In this document: one piece after another, positions 56,577 to 64,000 of the stretch
How the letters are laid out: each line of letters opens with the position of its first letter
How positions within the stretch are numbered: position 1 is the first letter of the stretch
Origin: Uloborus plumipes
Taxonomy: Eukaryota; Arthropoda; Arachnida; Araneae; Uloboridae
Direction: 5' to 3'
Assembly (NCBI GenBank): GCA_038373865.1
Contig: JAXGGA010002917.1
Coordinates: forward strand, 1 to 64,000
DNA length: 64,000 bases
Notes under the pieces: generated by a model
What the model was told of the DNA's origin: nothing
Database searches by the model: none
Seen by the model: the letters and a program-made list of their open reading frames with translations, nothing else
Program-made: the position numbers and the translations under genes

Positions 56577-58207
56577 ATATATTAAATTCAAAGTAATTAA
56601 ACAATCAATAGTTAAATTAATTAAATAATTAAAACCAAGATGGCGACGATCATGGATCAAAAATGGTGGATCAAAAATGACGTCACGGTTAAAACACGTC
56701 ACGGCCACCGGATAGTGGGGTATACGTAGTATACTTTTTCAGCTGGGGAGCACTGAAAACAAACGTATTTCCAGAACCTAAATATAACCTATCATTCCAC
56801 GTTCAAAACTGGGACAAAAAAAGGTGGTCAACACCAGATTTCGACGTGTCATATTACCATCGATCGATGAGACACATAGACGTTGACAACACGTGCTGCG
56901 AGAACGTGTTTTGAACGTGCCGGCTGGTGCGCTCTGTACGTGTTGCAGAACGTGTTTTGAACGCCTTTGTGCTGCTTGGGTATCTACATTTTCGATTTGA
57001 ACAATTTTTCGTTCAACATTGAACCGTTCAAGCAACCTTTCCCCCCTAATAACTTTTGAATGAACATTCCGATTTGAACAAACTTTTTTTTGTTGGATAG
57101 ATCTCGGCGATTACAACTCATTCCCATATTTGATTTTTCGATTTGAACAATTTTGCTTCAACATTGAACCGTTCAAGCAACCTTTCCCCCCCTAATAACT
57201 TTTGAATGAACATTCCGATTTGAACAAACTTTTTTTTGTTGGAAAGATTTCGGCGAGTACAACTCATTCCCATATTTGATTTTTCGATTTGAATAATTTT
57301 TGGTTCAACTTTGAACCGTTCAAACAACCTGTCCCGCGATGCTAACTTTTGAGTGAACAGTCCGATTTCAACAAACTTTTTTTTGTTCGAAAGATCTTAT
57401 CAAGGATACTTCATTCCCGTATTTACATTTCCGATTTGAACAATTTTTCGTTCAACATTGAACCGCTCAAGCAAGCTGTCACCCCTAATAATTTTTGAGT
57501 GAACAGTCCGATTGAAATAAACTTTTTTTTTTGTTCGAAGGATCTCAGCAAGGATACTTCATTACAGTATTTAAATTTTCAATTTGAACATTTTTTCGTT
57601 CAACATTGAACCGTTCAAGCAACCTTTCCCCACCTAATAACTTCTGAGTGAACCATCCGAATGGAATAAACTTTTTTTTGTTTGAAAGATCTCGGAGAGG
57701 TTCATTCCCTTATTTCGCTTTTTGGTTTGAACCATTTTTCGTTCAATATTGAACCGTTCAGAAAAAAATTTAACATTAGCGCCTACGGGGAATTTAAGTT
57801 GAATGTTGATCCTGGAACTTAAAGTCGGATTTCCTTCAAACTAACTTTAAAAAAATGGTTTTGATAAATAATGTTTGTAAAGTACTTTTCTGAATAATCT
57901 TCTGTGAGGACTCTGATTCCGACTCCAACTCCACAAACATGGCGGAAATGCAAGCTCAGAAAAAAATGACTGACTGTGCAGACGATTTTTTGTTTATTTA
58001 TTAATTTGTGATATTTTATTTATTACTATTATTTTTTTTTGGCAGACGATTTTTTTTTGTAACAAAAGTGTTTCATTCACGAGGGCATTTTATTCTTTAT
58101 TTATATTTAACAACTGGCAACGGTTTAAAAGTGAAAATCGAGACCTTTTATCGACGGACGAGTTTTTTTTCCTTTCTTTGATAAAATGTGTTTTGATGTA
58201 CTTTGTA

Positions 58208-58238
<31 letters not shown>

Positions 58239-58516
58239 AACGATTGAGGAATTTTTCTACGGAAGAACTGTAACAGTTACATTCTTTAAAAGGTGCGACA
58301 AAACTTCATTTATTCATTTATTTACTTTTTATATCTCTATTTCATCTGATGAGAGGGGTATATTTTGCTTTTAGAAATCAGCTTTAAGTGCTAAAAAGGT
58401 ATGTTTGACATAATGTTTAGTCTCAGATGATCAAGAGAATAATGATCAGATGCTAGAATGCCGATGTCGATGTACGGGAAAGTAGGCTCGTTTAGTTCTT
58501 GACAGAACTTCTTGTT

Positions 58517-59130
58517 TTTAATTAATGAAATAAAATTAAAGGAAGAAAGAATGTAGAAAGTTTAAACAGAATGTTTTCCTCCCCAGCAGCTGTTATCTTT
58601 ACACATTGATAAAAAGGCTACTTTGGTAGTTGAAATATGTTGCTTTGTTATCCTTTTTAATAGATAACTTTTCGGCTTGTATAAAAGTGCCAAGAAAAAC
58701 AACAATGCGCGAAAAAAATTAAACTCAAAATCTTTCTGATACCATTATTGCTGATTTTTAGATAAAATGGCCCCATGAATCTAAACATAGCCATTGTTTT
58801 CTTCCATCGCCCGCCCGTTCTTGGAGATAGCACCCCCCCCCCTTTTTTTCTTAGTTTTCGATAGAGATTGGAGTATTATTTATATTTATTCAAATCGAAT
58901 TCGCAGACATAATTAAGATTAAAAATCAAATTAAGTGTTCTCATATATTATATCATTAATAAATATTTACATTTCTGGGAATACTCTTCAACCTATTGTT
59001 AATCACATTTTAATAATATCAGGCAGTAAGATTGAAAGCAAGACTTGGGCGGGGTTTGTTTTTCTCCCCATAATCAGTTGCAACCTGACTAAAAATGCAT
59101 ATGTTTTCACATTCTATTGATGTGTATTTG
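58517..59130. other. AT-rich non-coding stretch
   Basis: C-run at about 58830; nothing else recognised. Confidence 0.5.
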
Positions 59131-60600
59131 TCTGACGAAAGCATTAATCAATGTGTCAAAAAGCATTAGTTAACGAATAGGCCTGCTGACAAAATACATC
59201 AGTCCAAGAAAGACAATTTGTCACTAAAGCATGTCAATCAACAGAAGGATTTATCTACTAAACTCAGCTAATGACGAAGAGAACTTTCAATGTTATCGAA
59301 AGATAGTAATTAAATGAATAACTTTGAGTCTAGATATTACTAAATGGGAATAGAGAAATGTTTTAAATCGAATTCATAAATGAAACAAACTTGACACACC
59401 TCTGAAAACACCAATTGACTAAACAATGTAGTTGGAGCTTCATGAAATGACAAAAATGTTTGACAAGGGGGCTTAGTGACTTTACGGAAAAGCAAACTGA
59501 AAGTGAAAAAATTCATTAATAACACTGGAATCTACAGAGGAATTCGTTAATTCTTAATTTAACTAAGATATTCATTTAACTGCAGCCCAAATTGTAAAAG
59601 GCGAAAAAGGAATTGAGATTTCCCAACCTTTGTCATAAGCTGAATAAGTGATGGAGTTATGCTATTTTAGAGTTGGTAACAATGAATTTGAGGAGAGCAA
59701 ATCAGTTGAAGGAAAATCCTTTCTTTTAAGATAAAATTGTTTAATCAAACTCATCAGTCGACGAAAGCATGCATTTTTTTAATCAATAGGTCTACGGAGA
59801 AAACAAATGTAGCAGGCATAGAATGTAAAGGAGAAATCCCTAGCTGAGCTATTATTGTATATAAATTTGCCCCTTTTATTCTACCCGTGAGATACGAGAA
59901 TTTTTTTTTATTTATTTATTTTTTTTTTTAGGATTTATTACTTATGATGAGATTATTCAATAAAGTTCAGCAGCAAAGGATGGAGGTGTTTCTGTAAGTA
60001 TGAGTTAATCAATGGGTACCTGGATATGAAGTAAATGGCACGAGGGAAATATTTTTTAGATAAGTAATCACAGTTAAGTTTTTTTTTTTATATCAGACTC
60101 ATCAGTTGGCGAAAGGGTAAAAATCTCTGCCATATCTGAGTTAAATAATGAGCCTGCAGATAAAATAGTACCATTAGAAGAAAACAAGGTTACTTGTTGC
60201 TGTTGTTGTTTTTTGCCAGCCAGGCTGGCAATTTGGGGTCTGCTGCTTCACCATTTCAACTGTACCGTAATTTGGTGTGAAGTCCGATTTCCACAGAACG
60301 CACATGCCATAGAGACCCGTTTATAAAGTAAAAGGCGGGATTTGAACCAGGGACCTCCCCATCCGCGATCAGACATCTTTGACCACTTGACAAGGTTGCC
60401 GGCAACAAAGTTACTGACAAAACTAATAGATGGAGATAATGATTTGTCCAACAACTCATCAGTTGATGGAAAGTTACACTATTAGTGCCTTACAATGTTA
60501 ACTGATTAACGAGTCTGTATCAAAAACGTCCATTTCAGTAGGAATCAGACATAATTCTAGATCTGTAATTCTTAAAATTTGTTACCAACGTCAATAAGCT
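59131..60600. repeat. Very degenerate tandem repeat
   Basis: A loosely conserved block (GACGAAAG or GGCGAAAG, then about 25 bases later a TAA-GA-TAGGCCTGC-like sequence and AAAATACATCAGT) recurs near 59134, 59760, 60108 and 60467, with a further weak copy near 59296. The SINE at 60195-60403 is inserted into it. Confidence 0.35.
60195..60403 (-). mobile_element. tRNA-derived SINE with target-site duplication
   Basis: On the minus strand the element starts with a tRNA-like head. A-box-like TCAAGTGGTCAAAG and a perfect B box GGTTCAAATCC (60338-60348) are visible. A unique body follows, and the element ends in a CAA-rich tail (AACAACAACAGCAACAAG). Direct repeats AACAAGGTTACT / AACAAAGTTACT (60183-60194, 60404-60415) flank it, as expected after LINE-mediated insertion. 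The B box suggests it could once be transcribed by RNA polymerase III. Confidence 0.75.
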
Positions 60601-60866
60601 TCAGAAATTAGTAGTCAACTTCTGGTGAAAGAAAGATCTAGTTACAGTAAATTGAAATAGAATTTGTTGACGCAGGAAGTAATCTGCGGGGTAAGCTGTT
60701 CCAATTTTAAGAAAACTCTTATTGTTGGAGGAAAATTTCACACAGTCGGTGTAAAGTTAAACCAAGCGTTAAAATTACTGGAGTATTATTCAAAGCGCTT
60801 GCGTTCAGACAAACGTAGATGCATAGCGCTTGAAGTCCTATGAACGTAACCAAGATGTACCTTAAT

Positions 60867-60945
60867 CGGCCGAGTGGCCAAAGCGCTTGCTTTGCTCTGT
60901 ACGTGGTAAGTTTGGGGCTCTATTCTATCGTGTGCAATAAAAAAA
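60867..60945 (+). repeat. Degraded tRNA-like sequence
   Basis: GGCCGAGTGGCCAAAGCGCTT resembles the D-arm region of tRNA-Ser/Leu, and the A-rich end AATAAAAAAAAC suggests a retroposed copy. The B box (GGCTCTATTCTAT) is decayed. Confidence 0.35.
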
Positions 60946-60949
60946 ACTT

Positions 60950-63360
60950 ACGAATTTGTGTAAAATTGATTGGTAGTTGGTAGTGGGAAAGCATGAACGT
61001 GACAAACATTAAATGAACGAATAATAGAAAGCGATCTTCCAGCTTAATGAATGCTCTTTTTTCTTTCTTTTGACAGAAAATTCTAGCTTAACCTTACACA
61101 GAAATTACTTACCTTACAATTGTGTTACCTTACACCAGATATTTCGGTTAAGGTACTCCATAGCAGTGGAGGCAGCAGTGCTGCCACAGTCTTTATGAAG
61201 TAAGGCTACACAAATGTTTTTATAGTGAGTGCCAGCAAAACCTAGGAGATTTTTATAAATAACTGTCAACAAAAGATATAGGAAGTAAATGAGCTGCTTC
61301 CATTTCAAAATGAATTAAATAACATGACAGCTTGACAATTTTTAAAAATTACTGACATTATCAGTTAAGTTTTAAAATCAGCAGCCAACCAAAAGTGAAA
61401 GAAATACCTAGCTATAGAACAGAAGCAGATTAAATGACAAGCGTTCTGTCAACAAAACGAACGAGATCTCGGTGAATAAATGTCGACAAAAGCTTTCAGA
61501 AGGAAATGAGCAGCATCCATTCCAGACGCCGCATTCTTTACTTCAAACTAATTTACGTCTCGCAAATTAGCTTAACGATTTACTGTAACGTACTTAATTT
61601 CGACTTAAATCAGGTAAAACTTGAAGCCTGGCTCGGAGTGTGGGGATTGTCGTTTTTAAAACCCACACCACTAATTCACCAAAGATCGCCCAGTCATTGA
61701 AAATTGATCGGAATTTCGATATTCCTTTACCACAACCCTTTCTCTGATCGGGTAAAATCGAAAAATAACAACGTTCCGGGGGGCACTTAAACCGCTTTTC
61801 ATTCGAAACAGCCCGCTCAACCCTCTCTCCCAATCCTCGTAGTATGTATTTATATTTTTTCCATCTTCGATTTTTCAGTGGTATTCTCCCACCTTCTATA
61901 TTCCCACCCCCTCCCCCTTCGCTGTCTTATTTTGTATTTCGAATCGACGTGGTAAGAGGAAATAAGGGAACATGATTTTTTTTTCTTTCGAATTTCCTCA
62001 CCAGAGGAGTGAAATTCCATTTCACACTGGGGGAAGGGGGTCATTTATTCTAGAAGTTTTTAAAGGAAGGATCTCCGGATTTTTCAGCCCCCACCCCCTT
62101 TTGCCACCGTACAAAATCCGTAACCGTGCCTGAGGAATATCGGCAGATCTCATTTTGCTCTCTTTTCTCCTACTATATTTGCGAAAAAGAAGGTGAAGAA
62201 GACATATTCTTTTCCTTTTGAATTTCGGTCTTTTCTAAACATCATGAAATGACGACATATGTTTTGAAGCATTACCAAGGAAAGAGCGAAATGAATTCTT
62301 CCAAAACGGTTCGGGATTCGTTTTGCGCTTTCGAATTCCTCCTGGAGTGATGGTAAACTGCAAATAAGAAACATTTCTTGCTGGGAGTATGCACCTTATT
62401 TGAAACATCGGAATTCGAAAAAGTTTAAATTGGTTTAGAGCAACAATCCGGTTTACTCAAAAGATTGAACAGAAATGCTTATTGTTCAACTTTTCCGATG
62501 TGGAGTTAAATTTCATCTAAAAATAATTAATGAAATTCATTTCAAAATGTTATTTTCGAATAATCCTTTATTCTTTTATTAACCAAATCTATCAGATTTT
62601 AAGACTTTTATTATTCACCATTTAAGTCTTTTATTGGTTTAACATTTTACTTTTACGTCGTTTCGAAATAATTCGCTGTACTTTTTGATCTTTTATAAAT
62701 TTATTCAATCTCCGTTTAATTCTTCTCTGGCTTTATTTATTTTCGTTTTATGACCTTTCTTGAATGAACCATTGACTTTCAAACCATTTCAGAATCATTA
62801 ACTTGCTTTTAAATGTGCTATAGTAATCTTTTTAACTTTTAATAACTTCTAAAAATTTCATTTAAATTCATTTTTTGGCAAGCATTCACATTTCTTTAAA
62901 GGTTTTCCCCAGCTACTTTTCTATAGCCTTGCATTATATATTCAGTTAAGTAATGAAATATTTTTTTCAAAACGGAAATACGAGTTACACATAACATACC
63001 AATTCTCATTCGGTTCGATACTAATTCTCATCGAATGCGAGGATATCATTCTTAGGCACAAAATATATCTCATAAATGCGGAAGCTATCTGTCATCTATC
63101 TCTTTAAAGGGATTTCACATCAGTGTTTTGCTGCCAAGGTTTTTTGAGGTGATTTCGTATGAATTTGATGCCCTGAATTCAAATATAGCATTACTTCTTG
63201 CTTAGCAGCTCGAGTTTTTAAGATCGAAAAAAATCAGCATTATGTATAATACCAGCTTTTCGTATCAGGCATGCCATACAATGCCACCATTTCCTGTTTT
63301 TAAGCATTATAATCAATATCAATCAATAAAATTCATTTTATAATATGGATGATAATTCAA
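60950..63360. other. Non-coding stretch
   Basis: AT-rich up to about 61600. A C/T-rich zone with CCCCCTTTTGCC-like runs lies at 61730-62110, then AT-rich sequence again. No exon or element boundary recognised. Confidence 0.45.
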
Positions 63361-63369
63361 TTTAGTATG

Positions 63370-63990
63370 AAGGGTCTAAAATGAGAAGATTTCTATAGGG
63401 TGCCTAAAAGGACAAGTTGGCATTGAATAGAGTGCTTAAAATGTGAAGTTGGCATTGCATGGAATAATATTTTAGTGAACTATACGACATTACACTATTT
63501 CAAATGAAATCCATGCATTAAACAAAAAAACTTAACAAGAAATGCTTATTCAATTATACACTGTTAAAACTGAAATGCATAGTAATATTTACTATGCAGA
63601 GTTAACAGTCATCGAAGTTATTTTTGGGGCTTTCTCCAAGCCATTGGACGCCGAGTTCAGACTTTTCCTTTTTCCGGTAGTCCACTACCGTAAATGCTCC
63701 ATAAAAGATTTACAGACCCGATATGGTGCTCAGGTTTTATCCTGATCACCAAATTATCCAAAATAAGCTCTCTGTAAGAAGTCACTAACAGAATTTCTGT
63801 TTTTCAGAAAATTGTATTCTCCGCATAATGTAGCAAAAGGCATCAAGATGACGTACACAGCTTCTTCTACTTGAACTCGTTTCACTTCTATTCAACAACA
63901 CAATCAAACTAATTTAACGTTTCATAAGTGACAATGCCAACTTCTCCTTTCAGGTATGAAATATAATGTTTCTCATTTTAGGCAATCCAT
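63370..63990. repeat. Loose inverted pair around 550 bp of sequence
   Basis: CTAAAATGAGAAG and AAGTTGGCATTG (63377-63455) recur inverted as CAATGCCAACTTCTC and CTCATTTTAG at 63931-63984. Possibly the arms of an old element; the window ends before the boundary can be checked. Confidence 0.35.
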
Positions 63991-64000
63991 GCAATACCAG

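Larger units (their letters stand above)
54903..56980. mobile_element. TA-flanked element with 61-bp tandem repeats
   Basis: Ends CCCCAGCAGCACCAGAACGT and CCCAAGCAGCACAAAGGCGT (reversed). TA duplicated at 54901-54902 and 56981-56982. The empty site is known from copy A, where the same sequence reads CTGTATCTACATTTTCG without the insert. Contains a 61-bp array, a hAT insertion and a tRNA-like block. No transposase recognised. Confidence 0.82.
54415..58516 (+). mobile_element. Helentron-like non-autonomous element, copy C (host of nested insertions)
   Basis: Same ends as copy B: TTTTTAGCCTACTTTCCCGT at left, ACGGGAAAGTAGGC plus the AGTTCTTGACAGAACT stem-loop and CTTGTT at right. Contains four TATCGCC units (54485-54565), a GTCT microsatellite (about 54640-54668) and six 146-bp-type tandem units (about 54670-54900 and 56990-57770). 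It is split by a TA-flanked element. Removing that insert leaves about 2.0 kb, close to copy A. Confidence 0.65.

Overview
This is AT-rich animal DNA with no bacterial-style gene organisation. The one host gene I can defend is the last exon of a Dbx-class homeobox gene at 8270-8584. The rest is non-coding sequence crowded with DNA transposons. The Tc1/mariner, pogo/Tigger-like, hAT, piggyBac and Harbinger-like relics, together with a Helentron-like family, suggest an arthropod. The particular Tc1 and mariner protein signatures are ones I associate with spiders, so an arachnid is my best guess, but that is inference.

Layout. 1-8269: relics (hairpin MITE, dead Tc1 element, degenerate repeats) and a compact CRE/CCAAT/NRF1-type motif cluster at about 5180-5260. 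8270-8950: Dbx terminal exon, a nearby polyadenylation signal and a 37-bp minisatellite. 10.9-17.8 kb: second copy of the hairpin MITE, a CATCGG-rich island, an almost intact Tc1 element, a TTAA-flanked MITE, an element with reiterated GTTACAGACGTAAC motifs, and a hairpin carrying a hammerhead-ribozyme-like core. 19.3-30.1 kb: hAT deletion derivative with 8-bp TSD, Tigger-like MITE, Helentron-like copy A, pogo-like element nested in a hAT MITE, Tc1 element inside a long inverted repeat, and a piggyBac remnant. 30.1-36.6 kb: mostly unique-looking AT-rich DNA with two CpG-richer or homeodomain-site-rich stretches that could be regulatory. 37.1-40.6 kb: Helentron-like copy B, a diverged tandem duplication and a mariner-like remnant. 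42.3-48.4 kb: ATA microsatellite, four tandem copies of a unit of about 278 bp, a composite pogo-like locus and a dimeric hairpin. 50-54 kb: TTAA MITE, ACTGTAAA-type element, palindrome and tandem repeat. 54.4-58.5 kb: Helentron-like copy C containing a TA-flanked element that contains a hAT element. 59-64 kb: old degenerate repeats and a tRNA-derived SINE with target-site duplication.

No rRNA, CRISPR, operon or complete host gene is visible. The roughly 55 kb downstream of Dbx has no recognisable host exon, as expected for a gene desert next to a developmental regulator. The most informative biology is (i) Dbx, (ii) nested insertions dated by exact TSDs, (iii) a Helentron-like non-autonomous family, and (iv) a recurring design in which TA-flanked pogo-like elements carry extra internal copies of their own terminal motif.
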